Positions 27,609 to 37,194 are shown, counted from the first letter of the stretch. The stretch: 59,512 nt of DNA from Burkholderiales bacterium (GCA_947464185.1 CANHVY010000024.1:1-59512), one strand, 5' to 3'. Program-made: numbers and translations. The notes: a model not told the origin generated them from the sequence alone.

Positions 27609-29966
27609 ATGAACGCACGCCAGGGATTCATCGGCCAGTCCGTCGAGCGCCGCGAGGACTCGCGCTTTCTCACCGGTCAGGGCCAGTACACCGACGACAT
27701 CACGCTGCACGGCCAGAGCTACGGCTTCTTCCTGCGCTCGCCCTATGCCCACGCCCGCATCACCTCCATCGACACCACGGCCGCCGCGGCGGCACCGGGT
27801 GTGCTGGGCATCTACACGGGTGAGCACTTCAAGGCCGTGGGCGGCCTGCCCTGCGGCTGGCTCATCAACAGCCTGGACGGCAGCCCCATGAAGGAGCCCA
27901 AGCACCCGGTGCTGGCTGATGGGAAGGTGCGCTACGTGGGCGACCGGGTGGCGCTGGTGGTGGCCGACACGCTGGAGCAGGCCAGGTCAGCCGCTTTGCT
28001 GATCGAGGTGGGCTACGAGGAACTGACCCCCGTGGTTGATACGGGCAAGGCCTTTGGTGCAGGCAGTTCGGTGCACGACGAGGCCCCTGACAACCAGTGC
28101 TACCACTGGGGCATTGGCGACAAGGCGGGCACCGAGGAGGCGTTCGCCAAGGCCGCCCACGTGACGACGCTGTCGTTCCGCAACAACCGACTCATTCCGA
28201 ACGCGATGGAGCCGCGCGCGGCCAACGCCGCCTACAACCCGCACGAGGACAGCTACACGCTGTATGTGAGCAACCAGAACCCGCACGTCGAGCGGCTGCT
28301 GATGTGCGCCTTCGTGCTGGGCATCCCCGAGCACAAGCTGCGCGTGGTGGCGCCCGACGTGGGTGGCGGCTTCGGCAGCAAGATCTACCTCTACGGGGAG
28401 GAGACGGCACTGGTGTGGGCCAGCAAGCAGATCCGCCGCCCCATCAAGTGGACCTGCGACCGCAGCGAGGCCTTCCTGTCCGATGCGCACGGCCGCGACC
28501 ATGTGTCGCTGGCCGAACTGGCGCTGGACAAGGACGGCACCTTCCTCGGGCTGCGCGCCACCACCACCGCCAACATGGGCGCCTACCTGTCCACGTTCGC
28601 CAGCTGCATCCCCACCATCCTGCACGCCACCTTGCTGGCCGGTCAGTACAAGACCCCCAGCATCTGGTGTGAAGTCAAGGCTGTGTTCACGAATACAGCG
28701 CCTGTGGATGCCTATCGCGGTGCGGGACGGCCAGAGGCCACCTACCTGGTCGAGCGCATCGTCGAGACGGCGGCCACGGAAATGGGGATCGATCCGGCCG
28801 AGATCCGTCGCCGCAACTTCATCACCACCTTCCCGTACGCCACGCCGGTGGGGCTGACCTACGACGTGGGCGACTACAACGCCACGCTCAACCGCGGTAT
28901 GCAGCTCGCCGACGTGGCCGGCTTCGCGGCGCGCAAGGCGGCCAGCGCCGCCAGGGGGCTCAAGCGAGGCATCGGCTACGCCTGCTACATCGAGGCCTGC
29001 GGCATCGCCCCGTCCTCGGTGGCCGGGGCGTTGGGCGCCCGCGCTGGCCTGTTCGAGGCCGGCGAGGTACGGGTGCACCCCACCGGCAAGGTCACGGTCT
29101 TCACAGGCAGCCACAGCCACGGCCAGGGCCACGAGACCACATTCGCGCAGGTGGTGGCCGACAAGCTGGGCATCCCGATGGAGGACGTGAGCATCGAGCA
29201 CGGTGACACCGGCAAGGTGCTCTTCGGCATGGGCACCTACGGCAGCCGCTCGTTGGCGGTGGGCGGCACCGCCATCGTGAAGGCGCTGGACAAGGTCATC
29301 GCCAAGGGGCGCAAGATCGCGGCGCACTTGATGGAGGCCGCCGACACCGACGTGATCTTCGAGGACGGGCAATTCAAGGTGGCGGGCACGGACAAGGCTG
29401 TGCCCTTTGCCAGTGTCTCGCTCACCGCCTATGTCCCGCACAACTTCCCGCACGACAAGCTCGAGCCGGGCCTGAACGAGAACGCGTTCTACGACCCCAG
29501 CAACTTCACCTACCCCGCTGGCACCTACATCTGCGAGGTGGAAGTCGATCCGGCCACCGGCCACACCCGGGTGGACCGCTTCACCGCCTGCGACGACTTC
29601 GGCAACGTGGTCAACCCCATGATCGTGGAGGGGCAGGTGCACGGCGGGCTGGCCCAGGGCATCGGCCAGGCCCTGCTGGAGCATGGCGTGTACGACGAAG
29701 CCAGCGGCCAGCTGCTGTCCGGCAGCTACATGGACTACGCCATGCCCCGCGCGGATGACCTGCCCAGCTTCGTGGTGGACGCTTCCAACGGCACCCCCTG
29801 CACGCACAACCCCCTGGGGGTGAAGGGCTGCGGCGAGGCGGGCGCCATCGGGTCGCCCCCGGCCGTCATCAACGCCATCTGTAACGCCCTGGGCGTGAAG
29901 GACGTGCCCATGCCCGCCACACCTTTCACGGTGTGGCAGGCCGCACGCCAGGCCCGCGCGGTCTGA
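27609..29966 (+). CDS. coxL: CO-dehydrogenase-like large subunit, form II (molybdopterin subunit)
   Basis: A 785-aa xanthine-oxidase-family catalytic subunit binding the molybdopterin-cytosine dinucleotide cofactor. The active-site loop reads AYRGAGR at residues 368-374, the form II signature; true form I CO dehydrogenases have AYxCSFR with the copper-binding Cys. Other landmarks are [45 protein letters not shown] and [17 protein letters not shown], which carries the catalytic Glu. An AAGGAGAG ribosome-binding site lies upstream. The physiological substrate of form II enzymes is not settled, so an aldehyde, purine or other hydroxylation substrate is possible. Confidence 0.95.
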   Translation: MNARQGFIGQSVERREDSRFLTGQGQYTDDITLHGQSYGFFLRSPYAHARITSIDTTAAAAAPGVLGIYTGEHFKAVGGLPCGWLINSLDGSPMKEPKHPVLADGKVRYVGDRVALVVADTLEQARSAALLIEVGYEELTPVVDTGKAFGAGSSVHDEAPDNQCYHWGIGDKAGTEEAFAKAAHVTTLSFRNNRLIPNAMEPRAANAAYNPHEDSYTLYVSNQNPHVERLLMCAFVLGIPEHKLRVVAPDVGGGFGSKIYLYGEETALVWASKQIRRPIKWTCDRSEAFLSDAHGRDHVSLAELALDKDGTFLGLRATTTANMGAYLSTFASCIPTILHATLLAGQYKTPSIWCEVKAVFTNTAPVDAYRGAGRPEATYLVERIVETAATEMGIDPAEIRRRNFITTFPYATPVGLTYDVGDYNATLNRGMQLADVAGFAARKAASAARGLKRGIGYACYIEACGIAPSSVAGALGARAGLFEAGEVRVHPTGKVTVFTGSHSHGQGHETTFAQVVADKLGIPMEDVSIEHGDTGKVLFGMGTYGSRSLAVGGTAIVKALDKVIAKGRKIAAHLMEAADTDVIFEDGQFKVAGTDKAVPFASVSLTAYVPHNFPHDKLEPGLNENAFYDPSNFTYPAGTYICEVEVDPATGHTRVDRFTACDDFGNVVNPMIVEGQVHGGLAQGIGQALLEHGVYDEASGQLLSGSYMDYAMPRADDLPSFVVDASNGTPCTHNPLGVKGCGEAGAIGSPPAVINAICNALGVKDVPMPATPFTVWQAARQARAV

Positions 29967-30005
29967 GTCGTGGCCTCGATGATGTAACGCAAGGAGTCCC
30001 TCCCC

Positions 30006-30785
30006 ATGCAAGCTTTTCATTACCAAGCTCCTGCCTCTGTGGCCGATGCACGTGCCGCTGCTGCTGCTGGCGCCAAGTTGATGGCCGGTGGCCAGAGCCT
30101 GCTGCCTTCGATGCGGCTGGGCATGTCGCAGCCCGAGGCCCTGGCGGACCTGTCCTGCCTGCCCGGAATGGCCGGCATCACGGTGTCGGGCGGTGTCGTG
30201 CGCGTCGGCGCCATGACCACGCACGCCCAGGTGGCCGCCAGTGCCGAGGTGCAGACCGCCATCCCCGCCCTGGCCGATCTGGCGAGCCGCATTGGCGACC
30301 GCCAGGTACGCAACCGCGGCACCCTGGGCGGCAGTGTGGCCAACGCCGACCCGGCGGCCTGCTATCCCGCAGCCCTGGTGGGTCTGGGTGCCACGGTGCA
30401 CACGGACCGGCGCGACATCGCCGCGGACAACTTCTTCACCGGTCTGTACCAGACCGCTCTGGCGGAAGACGAAGTGATCACGGCCGTGAGCTTCCCCGTG
30501 CCGGACAAGGCCGGCTGGCAGAAGTTCAAGCAGCCCGCCTCGCGCTTTTCCATCGTCGGGGTGTTCGTCAGCAAGGGTCCCCAGGGGGTTCGCGTGGCCG
30601 TCACGGGTGCGGGCGCCTGCGTGTTCCGCGCCAAGGAACTGGAGGCGCGCCTGTCCGGTCAGTGGTCGGCTGCGGCGCTGGAAGGCGCCAGCGTTGCGTC
30701 AACCGGGCTCAACAGCGACCTGCACGGCTCAGCCGAGTACCGCGCTGCGCTGATTCCCGTGCTGGCCGCACGTGCCGTGGGTTGA
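30006..30785 (+). CDS. coxM: CO-dehydrogenase-type medium subunit, FAD protein CoxM
   Basis: A 259-aa flavoprotein subunit. The two FAD-binding motifs are visible: AGGQSLLPSMRLGMS (about residues 32-46) and the TLGGSVANADPAACYP block (about 108-123). The C-terminal CODH_FAD_C domain follows. It passes electrons from the Fe-S subunit to a respiratory acceptor. The length is slightly short compared with the usual 280-290 aa. A CAAGGAG ribosome-binding site precedes the ATG, 39 bp after coxL. Confidence 0.94.
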   Translation: MQAFHYQAPASVADARAAAAAGAKLMAGGQSLLPSMRLGMSQPEALADLSCLPGMAGITVSGGVVRVGAMTTHAQVAASAEVQTAIPALADLASRIGDRQVRNRGTLGGSVANADPAACYPAALVGLGATVHTDRRDIAADNFFTGLYQTALAEDEVITAVSFPVPDKAGWQKFKQPASRFSIVGVFVSKGPQGVRVAVTGAGACVFRAKELEARLSGQWSAAALEGASVASTGLNSDLHGSAEYRAALIPVLAARAVG

Positions 30786-30841
30786 GGCCACCGCCGTGGG
30801 CGGGGCCCACGGCTGAAGGCACCGTCGTCGATACTTTCGCG

Positions 30842-31828
30842 ATGACGACCGCTTCTTCCTCGCCTGCTGCTCCGTTACGGCCCACCCCTGGAGGGGATGT
30901 GGCCGTGTCCCCCGTGGAGCAGACGCGGCAGCTGCTGCTGAGCCAGGACTACGTGGCCGACAGCCAGCTGGCCACGGTGGTGCACCTGGCGCTGCGTCTG
31001 CAGCGCCCGCTGTTCCTGGAGGGCGAGCCCGGCACCGGCAAGACGGAGATTGCGCGCACCCTCGCGGCGGCCCTGTGCCGGCCGCTGATTCGCCTGCAGT
31101 GCTACGAGGGCCTGGACCTGGCCGGCGCGGCCTACGAGTGGAACTACGCGCGGCAGATGATGGAAATCCGCCTGGCCGATGTGGGCTCTGCGGAGACGCC
31201 CGCGACGCGTGACGGACTGGCCGCGCGCCTGTTCGGAGAGCGGTTCCTCATCAAGCGCGCCCTGCTGCAGGCCATCGACCCCGCGCAGCCGGTGCCGCCT
31301 GTCCTGCTGATCGACGAACTGGACCGCGCGGACGAGCCCTTCGAAGCCTTCCTGCTGGAGGTGCTGTCGGACTGGCAGATCACCATTCCGGAGTTCGGCA
31401 CCGTGCGTGCCGCGAAGCCCCCCATCGTGGTGCTGACCAGCAACCGCACGCGGGAGATCCACGACGCTGTCAAGCGCCGCTGCCTGTACCACTGGGTGGG
31501 CTTTCCCGATGCGCAGCGCGAGGCCCAGATCCTGGCGCGGCGCGTGCCCGGTGCGCCGCAGGCCCTGGCACAGCAGGTGGTGGCCTTCGTGCAGCAGCTG
31601 CGCAGCCTGGAGCTCTACAAGCTGCCCGGCGTGGCCGAGACCATCGAGTGGACGCGCGCCCTGATGGAGTTGGGCGCGGTGGTGCTGGACCCGGTGGTGG
31701 TGCAGAACACCCTGGGCCTGTTGCTAAAGTACCAGGACGACATTGCGCGCGTGCAGGGCGACGAGGTGATGCGCCTGCTGCAGCGGGTGGAACAGCAGGC
31801 CGTCGAACAGACCCCGGGCCCGCGCTGA
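30842..31828 (+). CDS. coxD: MoxR-type AAA+ ATPase CoxD
   Basis: A 328-aa AAA+ protein of the MoxR/CoxD group. It has Walker A LEGEPGTGKTEIA (near residue 62), Walker B PVLLIDELDRADEPFEAF (near residue 155) and sensor 1 VVLTSNRTREI. In Oligotropha carboxidovorans CoxD assists formation of the CO dehydrogenase metal centre. Its place after coxM and before coxE, with a 2-base gap to coxE, supports the same maturation role here. The upstream frame is open to 29933, but that overlaps coxM and is not expected to be coding. ATG at 30842 is chosen. Confidence 0.9.
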   Translation: MTTASSSPAAPLRPTPGGDVAVSPVEQTRQLLLSQDYVADSQLATVVHLALRLQRPLFLEGEPGTGKTEIARTLAAALCRPLIRLQCYEGLDLAGAAYEWNYARQMMEIRLADVGSAETPATRDGLAARLFGERFLIKRALLQAIDPAQPVPPVLLIDELDRADEPFEAFLLEVLSDWQITIPEFGTVRAAKPPIVVLTSNRTREIHDAVKRRCLYHWVGFPDAQREAQILARRVPGAPQALAQQVVAFVQQLRSLELYKLPGVAETIEWTRALMELGAVVLDPVVVQNTLGLLLKYQDDIARVQGDEVMRLLQRVEQQAVEQTPGPR

Positions 31829-31830
31829 GC

Positions 31831-33039
31831 ATGGTGCCCGGGCGACCTCCAGTGGCGGCCGCATCCCATCTGGCCACCAACGTGATGCATTTCGCCCGCG
31901 TGCTGCGCCACGCTGGGCTGCCCGTGGGCACTGACCGGGTGCAAGTGGCCTTGCAGGCGCTGCAGGTGGCAGGCTTGCACTCCCGCGCCGAGTTCCACGC
32001 CGTGCTGTGCGCCTGCCTGCTGGACCGCCACGAGCACCAGGAACTCTTCGACCAGGCCTTCACCCTGTTCTGGCGCGAGCCGGACCTGGCCGGCCGCATG
32101 CGCGCCTTGCTGCTGCCCCAGGTGAACACCCGGGTGCCGCCGCCCGTGAAGGAGAACCGGCGCCTGGGCGAAGCCTTGTTCCCGGGCCCGCGCGAGTCTC
32201 CCGCGAAGAAGCCGCCTCAGGATCAACTGGAGTTGGAGGCCTCGCTGACAGCCAGCGCCAGCGAGCGCCTGCAGCGTGCCGACTTCGAGACCATGACGGC
32301 GGATGAGTTCCGTAGCGCCCTGCGCCTGCTGGCACGGCTGCGCACGGTGTTTCCGCCGGTGGCCACGCGTCGCCGCGCGGCCTCGCCTCGTGTGGGGCGA
32401 CCGGACCTGCGTGCCACGCTGCGCGAGGCCGGGCGCCACGGCGGCGAGGTCTGGGCCTTGCGCCACACGGCGCCGCGCACGGTGGTGCCGCCACTGGTGG
32501 TGCTGGCGGACATTTCGGGCTCGATGTCGCGCTATTCGCGCATGCTGCTGCACTTCGCGCACCTGTTGGGCGCGCGCCCCGGGCGCACCATGCCGCGGGT
32601 GGAGACCTTCGTCTTCGGCACGCGCCTGACGCGCATCACCCCCTGGCTGCGCCAGCGCGACCCCGACGTGGCGGTGGCCAGGGTGACCGCCGGCGTGCAG
32701 GACTGGTCGGGCGGCACGCGCATCACCGAGAGCCTGCACGAGTTCAACCGGCGCTGGGCCCGCCGCGTGCTGGGCAGCCGGGCCACCGTGCTGCTGGTCA
32801 GCGACGGCCTTGAACACGGCCTCACCGAAGCCCTGACCTTCGAGATGGATCGCCTGCACAAGAGTTGCCACCGCCTGCTGTGGCTGAACCCGCTGCTGCG
32901 CTTCACCCGCTTCGAGCCCCGCGCGGCCGGCATCCGCGCCATGTTGCCGCATGTGGACGGCTTCCTGCCCGTGCACAACCTTGAGAGCCTGGAGCACCTC
33001 CTGGAGGTCTTGGCCTCAGGGGCGGTGCGTCCTGGCTGA
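31831..33039 (+). CDS. coxE: VWA-domain maturation protein CoxE
   Basis: A 402-aa CoxE-like protein with a von Willebrand factor A domain. The MIDAS metal site reads VVLADISGSMSRYS (DxSxS) near residue 225, and TRITESL and LLVSDGLEHGL supply further MIDAS residues. The N-terminal half is the CoxE-specific region. It is the usual partner of the MoxR-type CoxD ATPase in post-translational activation of molybdenum hydroxylases. The start ATG at 31831 follows the coxD stop directly. It is convergent with moeB 72 bp later. Confidence 0.9.
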   Translation: MVPGRPPVAAASHLATNVMHFARVLRHAGLPVGTDRVQVALQALQVAGLHSRAEFHAVLCACLLDRHEHQELFDQAFTLFWREPDLAGRMRALLLPQVNTRVPPPVKENRRLGEALFPGPRESPAKKPPQDQLELEASLTASASERLQRADFETMTADEFRSALRLLARLRTVFPPVATRRRAASPRVGRPDLRATLREAGRHGGEVWALRHTAPRTVVPPLVVLADISGSMSRYSRMLLHFAHLLGARPGRTMPRVETFVFGTRLTRITPWLRQRDPDVAVARVTAGVQDWSGGTRITESLHEFNRRWARRVLGSRATVLLVSDGLEHGLTEALTFEMDRLHKSCHRLLWLNPLLRFTRFEPRAAGIRAMLPHVDGFLPVHNLESLEHLLEVLASGAVRPG

Positions 33040-33111
33040 AGGCGACTTCGGCCTGTCGGCCTGCCACCTGTTCGCCGTGTTCGTCTGCTCCCCAGTGGCG
33101 TGCAGGCCGCG

Positions 33112-33879
33112 TCAGGCGCCGCACACCGAGCATCCCGGTTGCTGCGTGATGGCGATCTCGTCCCACTGCATGCCGCGGCCGTCCAGCATCAGCAGGCGGC
33201 CGGCGAGCGACCGGCCCACGCCAGTGATCAGCTTCAGGGCCTCTGCGGCCTGCACGGTACCGATGATGCCCACCAGAGGCGCGAACACGCCCATGGTGGC
33301 GCAGGCCACCTCCTCGAAGGCCTGTTCGGGGGGGAACAGGCAGGCGTAGCAGGGGCCTCGTGAGGGGTTCGATCCGTCGGGCCCGGGGCGGGTGTCGTAG
33401 ACCGAGACCTGGCCGTCAAAGCCGATGGCGGCACCTGACACCAGCGGCTTGTGGTGCCGCACGCAGGCGGCGTTCACGGCGTGGCGCGTGCTGAAGTTGT
33501 CGGTGCAGTCCAGCACCACGTCGGCCAGCGGCACCAGGGTGTCGAGCAGGGCGGCGTCGGCGCGCTGCGTCACCGCCTGCACCTGCACGTCGGGGTTGAG
33601 CGAAGCGATACGGGCCTTCGCCGATTCGGCCTTGGGCTGCCCCACGCTGGCCAGGTCGTGCGCGATCTGCCGCTGAAGGTTGGTCACGTCCACGCGGTCG
33701 TGGTCGACGATGGTGAGGTGGCCCACGCCCGCGCTGCCCAGGTACAGCGCCACGGGTGAGCCCAGGCCCCCGGCACCGATCACCAGGGCGTGGCCGGCCA
33801 GCAGGCGTTCCTGGCCCTCGATGCCGATGTCCTGCAGCAGGATGTGGCGTGCGTAGCGCAGCAGTTGGTCGTCGGTCAT
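33112..33879 (-). CDS. moeB: MoeB/ThiF-family adenylyltransferase
   Basis: A 255-aa E1-like enzyme that adenylates the C-terminal Gly of MoaD or ThiS so that sulfur can be added. The ATP-binding segment is HALVIGAGGLGSPVALYLGSAGVG. Others are DVTNLQRQIAH and the adenylate-binding DCTDNFSTRHAVN. Two zinc Cys pairs are visible, CYACLF and CSVCGA at the C-terminus. It is the last gene of the minus-strand tungsten/molybdenum cluster, downstream of a MoaD-like gene, which makes molybdopterin (MoaD) activation more likely than thiamine synthesis. Confidence 0.9.
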   Translation of the reverse strand: MTDDQLLRYARHILLQDIGIEGQERLLAGHALVIGAGGLGSPVALYLGSAGVGHLTIVDHDRVDVTNLQRQIAHDLASVGQPKAESAKARIASLNPDVQVQAVTQRADAALLDTLVPLADVVLDCTDNFSTRHAVNAACVRHHKPLVSGAAIGFDGQVSVYDTRPGPDGSNPSRGPCYACLFPPEQAFEEVACATMGVFAPLVGIIGTVQAAEALKLITGVGRSLAGRLLMLDGRGMQWDEIAITQQPGCSVCGA

Positions 33880-33923
33880 GGCGTCATCAGCAGGCGGTGG
33901 TGGTGGTCAGGCGTCGCGGTCCT

Positions 33924-35033
33924 TCAGGCCTTGGGGGACCGGAAGGTCCACCAGGGCAATGCGCGGGTGAGTGACAGCACCTCGCCTGCGCGGGGTGGGC
34001 AGGCGTAGCCGTCCAGGTCCTGGAGCGCTTGCCGCCACTCGGGCGCCTGCAGCAGTTTGCACAGCAGCTGCACGGCGGGTTGCTCCAGCGCATCGGCCAG
34101 GCAGACAAGGAAGTAGTCTTCCTCCACCAGCGGCACGAAGCCCAGGCCGTAGCGCACCGCCGCGGCCTCGATGCCCAGTGCTGCATCGGCCGCGCCGCTG
34201 GCCACCGCGGCGGCGCAGGCCAGATGGCTGGTTTCCTGCACCGTGGTGTTCAGCGAGCTCAGTGCAAAGCCCTGGTGCGCCGCCAGGTGCTCGGCCAGCA
34301 GGCCGGTGCCGGAGCCGGGCTCTCGCGCCACGAAGCGCAGGCCCCGCGCCGCCACATCAGCCAGCGAGCGCGCGCCCATCGGGTTGCCCTGGGCCACCAG
34401 CAGGCCCTGGGTGCGGCGCATGGTGCTGATCAGCTTGTGCCGGCCGGGCTTGAGCAGTGCCTTCAGCGCCCTGGCGTATTGTTCGCTGCGGCTCAGCGGC
34501 GGCGCATGAAAGCCCGCCACGACGCAGCGCCCCTCGGCCAGCGAACGCAGCGCGTCCAGGCTGCCGGCAAAGCGCAACTCGATGTGCAGGCCCTGGGCGT
34601 CGCCCAGCGTCTGCAGCACGGGCAGCATGAGGTCGTGGCTGGCGTCGATGCGCAACACCTGGCGTGAGCCATCCAGGGCCTCTTCCATCACCCGCTGGAG
34701 CTCGCGCCGCAGGGCTTCGATGTGCGGCACCAGTCGCTCCCGCGCCTGGCGCTCGGCCCACAGCAGGCGCTCGGCAAAAGGGGTCAGCCGTGCGGGCTGT
34801 CCGCGCTGCCACACCACCAGCGCCTGGCCCACGGTCTCTTCCCACTGCTTCAGGCTGCCCCAGAGGTGGCGGTAGCTGAGGTCCAGTGCTTTGGCTGCGC
34901 CCTGTATGGAGCCCTGGGTGGCCACGGCCGACAGCAGGTCGAACAACGGGTTGTCGACCTGGCTGCCCGTCTGCGGCTCTGCCAGGAAACGGTACTGCAG
35001 TTGGACGCCGCGGGCGGTGGAGGAGGAGGTCAT
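33924..35033 (-). CDS. ModE-like HTH regulator with periplasmic-binding-fold effector domain
   Basis: A 369-aa cytoplasmic protein with an N-terminal ModE/LysR-like winged helix (about residues 26-85, NPLFDLLSAVATQGSIQGAAKALDLSYRHLWGSLKQWE). This is joined to a type II periplasmic-binding-protein domain (from about residue 120, GSRQVLRIDASHDLMLPVLQTL, with EPGSGTGLLAEHLA). The fused binding domain resembles molybdate/tungstate-binding proteins, so it probably senses the oxyanion or the cofactor state. It lies in the same-strand cluster with AOR and Tup genes. ATG at 35033 is preferred over one eight codons upstream. Confidence 0.8.
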   Translation of the reverse strand: MTSSSTARGVQLQYRFLAEPQTGSQVDNPLFDLLSAVATQGSIQGAAKALDLSYRHLWGSLKQWEETVGQALVVWQRGQPARLTPFAERLLWAERQARERLVPHIEALRRELQRVMEEALDGSRQVLRIDASHDLMLPVLQTLGDAQGLHIELRFAGSLDALRSLAEGRCVVAGFHAPPLSRSEQYARALKALLKPGRHKLISTMRRTQGLLVAQGNPMGARSLADVAARGLRFVAREPGSGTGLLAEHLAAHQGFALSSLNTTVQETSHLACAAAVASGAADAALGIEAAAVRYGLGFVPLVEEDYFLVCLADALEQPAVQLLCKLLQAPEWRQALQDLDGYACPPRAGEVLSLTRALPWWTFRSPKA

Positions 35034-35129
35034 GGCGGGAAACTCTGGACCCCGCATTGTCTGCCCCGCGCGCCTGCGCTGCGTGCGGTGTGCGCGTTGC
35101 GGCGCCCACGGCCTGCTCTTGAGGCTTCT

Positions 35130-35465
35130 TCAGCCGCCGCCGCGCTGCAGGTGCAGGTCGAAGCGCTTCATGAAGGCGTTGCGCGCCGGCGCTTCCACCG
35201 CTTGGAACCGGAATCGAACGGCCATGCGTGGTAGCCGGATGAGGGCGATGACGCGAGGGGTCAGCACCTGCCAGTCGATCACCAGTGCGCCTTGGCCGAT
35301 GGCCACGCCCAGGCGGCCCTCTTCGGGCTGCGCCCAGGGGTGGCCATGCACGGCCTCGGGCATCCAGCGCAGCCACTCTTGCTCCGTGCAGCCGTATTCC
35401 CGCTCAAATGACGCCGGGACGGATGGCGAAGGCGTGGAGGAGGAAGAAGGCGTGGCCTCCGACAC
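35130..35465 (-). CDS. Conserved-looking small protein in the AOR cluster, unknown
   Basis: A 111-aa soluble protein starting with GTG, 11 bp after the moaD-like stop. The N-terminus is Ser/Pro/Thr-rich and low complexity (about residues 1-18), followed by a compact domain FEREYGCTEQEWLRWMPEAVHG ... FRFQAVEAPARNAFMKRFDLHLQRGGG. I recognise no family. Position suggests a function linked to the aldehyde oxidoreductase or its cofactor. Confidence 0.6.
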   Translation of the reverse strand: MSEATPSSSSTPSPSVPASFEREYGCTEQEWLRWMPEAVHGHPWAQPEEGRLGVAIGQGALVIDWQVLTPRVIALIRLPRMAVRFRFQAVEAPARNAFMKRFDLHLQRGGG

Positions 35466-35476
35466 CTCGCGCGTCC

Positions 35477-35731
35477 TCAGCCCCCGGCCACGGGCGGCCA
35501 GATGGCCAGCACATCCTGTGGCTGCAGGGGCAGCGTGGCGCGGTCGGCAGGGGCGACGTAGCGCCCGTTCACCAGCACCAGGTGCACCAGCTTCTGCGGC
35601 AATTGAAAGGGCTCGGTCACCTGCTCGATGGTGGCGCCGTCGGGCACTTCCAGCGTCATGGCATTGCCGCGACGCTTGTCAGCGGGCAGGTAGTCGGTGA
35701 GGCTGGCGTAGAGCTTGAAGGTGATCTGCAT
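35477..35731 (-). CDS. MoaD/ThiS-family sulfur-carrier protein
   Basis: An 84-aa ubiquitin-like protein beginning MQITFKLYASLTDYLP and ending PPVAGG, so the C-terminal Gly-Gly that becomes the thiocarboxylate is present. Such proteins donate sulfur for the pterin dithiolene of molybdenum and tungsten cofactors. A MoaD-like gene after the AOR subunits matches known aldehyde oxidoreductase operons. MoeB, encoded at 33112-33879, is its likely activating enzyme. Upstream in-frame codons to 35827 overlap the flavoprotein gene and are not used. Confidence 0.88.
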   Translation of the reverse strand: MQITFKLYASLTDYLPADKRRGNAMTLEVPDGATIEQVTEPFQLPQKLVHLVLVNGRYVAPADRATLPLQPQDVLAIWPPVAGG

Positions 35732-35792
35732 GGGGGCATCCTGCCACGGTGCACATGCACCTGCACGACCAGGGCGCAAGCGTGTGGCGTGA

Positions 35793-37064
35793 TCACACGC
35801 TGGCGTGCACGTCCTGGGCCTGCGCACGGGCCAGGTAGGCCTCCATCAGCAGCGTCGGGTCGGCAAGCAGCTTGTCTTTCCACTCGCCCAGGGGCACGGC
35901 GCCTTCCACCAGGCCGCGCATCACGCCCACGTGCTGCGTCCAGCCGATCGCGTTACAGCCCACCAGCTTGCCGTCGGCGAACTGCAGGCTCAAGTGGCGC
36001 CCGCCGGTGCGCTGGTCGGGCTCGGTCAACTCCGCGTGCTGGCCGCCCGCCACGCCTTCCCAGTTGCCGAAGCTGGCTGAGATGAGGCCGAGCGTGTCGA
36101 GCACGTTGATCTGCGTCACGCCCTTGAGCTCGCTCTTCTGCCCCACCATGTTGAGTGCGGCCACGCGGGCTTGCTCGGCGGCGTTGGGCTGGATGGCGCT
36201 GACGATGGTCTTGCCGCTGACCTTGTCGAAGGCCTCGGCGCAGTCACCGGCGGCATAGACGCCGGGCACGCTGGTCTGCAGATGCTCGTCCGTCAGCACC
36301 CCCACCAGGCACTTGACCGCGCTGCCTTCCAGGAAGCCGATGTTGGGCTTCACGCCCGTGGCGCTGATGACCAGATCGGCCTCCAGCGTCTGGCCGTTGG
36401 ACAGGCGGGCGCGCAAGGCGCCACCTGCGGGCCGCTCGATGGCCTCCACCCGGGCGCCGGTGTGCACGGCCACGCCCTTCTTCTCGCACCAATCCTTGAT
36501 CATGCCGCCGGCCGTGGGGCCCATCATGCGCGGCACCATGCGGTCGCCCATCTCCACCACGCTGAGCTTGACGCCGCGCGCGGCCAGCGCCTCCATGATG
36601 ATGCAGCCGATGAAGCCGGCGCCCATCTGCAGCACGCGCGCACCCGGCGTGGCCTGCGCCATGATGGCGCGGGCGTCCGCCAGCGTCCAGCAGGCGCGTA
36701 CGCCCGGCCCGTCGATGCCCGGAATGGGCGGCGTGGCGGGTGACGAGCCGGTGGTGATCAACAGCCGGTCGTAAGCCAGGGTTTCGCCGCTGTCCAGCTT
36801 GACCGTACGCGCAGTCGTGTCCAGCGCCACGGCCCGGCCGCGCTTGAGCGCGATGCGCTGGGCCTCGAAGTGGCCGGCGCTGTGGCGCAGGTGCGTGCCG
36901 GCCTCGCCAATGTTGCCGATCAGCAGGTAGGGGATGGCCATGCGCGAGTAGGGCGCCTCAGGCTCGTCGCCTACCAGCGTGATCTCGTCGTGCGGCGCGT
37001 GCTTGCGGATGGTTTCGGCGGCGATCACGCCAGCCGGTCCGGCGCCAAGGATCAGGTGCTTCAT
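35793..37064 (-). CDS. aorC: AOR flavoprotein subunit AorC, NAD(P)/FAD oxidoreductase
   Basis: A 423-aa pyridine-nucleotide-disulfide-oxidoreductase-fold protein. It has FAD-binding HLILGAGPAGVIAAETI at the N-terminus, a YDRLLITTGSSPA motif, NAD-binding VLQMGAGFIGCIIMEALAARG near residue 147, and VPGVYAAGDCAEAFD near the C-terminal FAD site. In Aromatoleum aromaticum the homologous AorC couples the tungsten enzyme to NAD+. It follows aorB after a 130-bp gap holding a strong hairpin, unlike the 21-bp aorA-aorB spacing. Confidence 0.87.
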   Translation of the reverse strand: MKHLILGAGPAGVIAAETIRKHAPHDEITLVGDEPEAPYSRMAIPYLLIGNIGEAGTHLRHSAGHFEAQRIALKRGRAVALDTTARTVKLDSGETLAYDRLLITTGSSPATPPIPGIDGPGVRACWTLADARAIMAQATPGARVLQMGAGFIGCIIMEALAARGVKLSVVEMGDRMVPRMMGPTAGGMIKDWCEKKGVAVHTGARVEAIERPAGGALRARLSNGQTLEADLVISATGVKPNIGFLEGSAVKCLVGVLTDEHLQTSVPGVYAAGDCAEAFDKVSGKTIVSAIQPNAAEQARVAALNMVGQKSELKGVTQINVLDTLGLISASFGNWEGVAGGQHAELTEPDQRTGGRHLSLQFADGKLVGCNAIGWTQHVGVMRGLVEGAVPLGEWKDKLLADPTLLMEAYLARAQAQDVHASV

Positions 37065-37129
37065 GGTCGGTCTCCTCGGATTCGTATTCGCGGTGCGGTG
37101 TGGTGGGGCTGAGGCGCCCCCAGAAACGC

Positions 37130-37155
37130 AGAAGGCGGTGCTGCCACCGCCTTCT
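37130..37155 (-). other. Intercistronic hairpin between aorB and aorC
   Basis: A perfect 11-bp inverted repeat, AGAAGGCGGTG (37130-37140) and CACCGCCTTCT (37145-37155), with a four-base loop lies in the 130-bp gap between aorB and aorC. On the transcribed strand it is followed by GCGTTTCTG, which is only weakly T-rich, so it could be a partial terminator or an mRNA-stabilising/processing hairpin that lowers aorC expression relative to aorAB. Confidence 0.6.
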
Positions 37156-37194
37156 TGCCGTCCTTGCGGGAGGGCTGCCGTGCCTATGCCAGGG

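Noticed and set aside
27609..29966. A true aerobic CO dehydrogenase (form I).
   Set aside because: The active-site loop is AYRGAGR, not AYxCSFR, and gene order S-L-M matches form II, so CO oxidation should not be assumed.
27987..30401. An 804-residue open frame on the minus strand opposite coxL and coxM.
   Set aside because: It is His/Gly/Val-rich with no recognisable motif and mirrors the strongly coded CoxL. Long antisense frames are expected in high-G+C genes and occur here opposite many core genes, including purH, dusB and the M32 peptidase.
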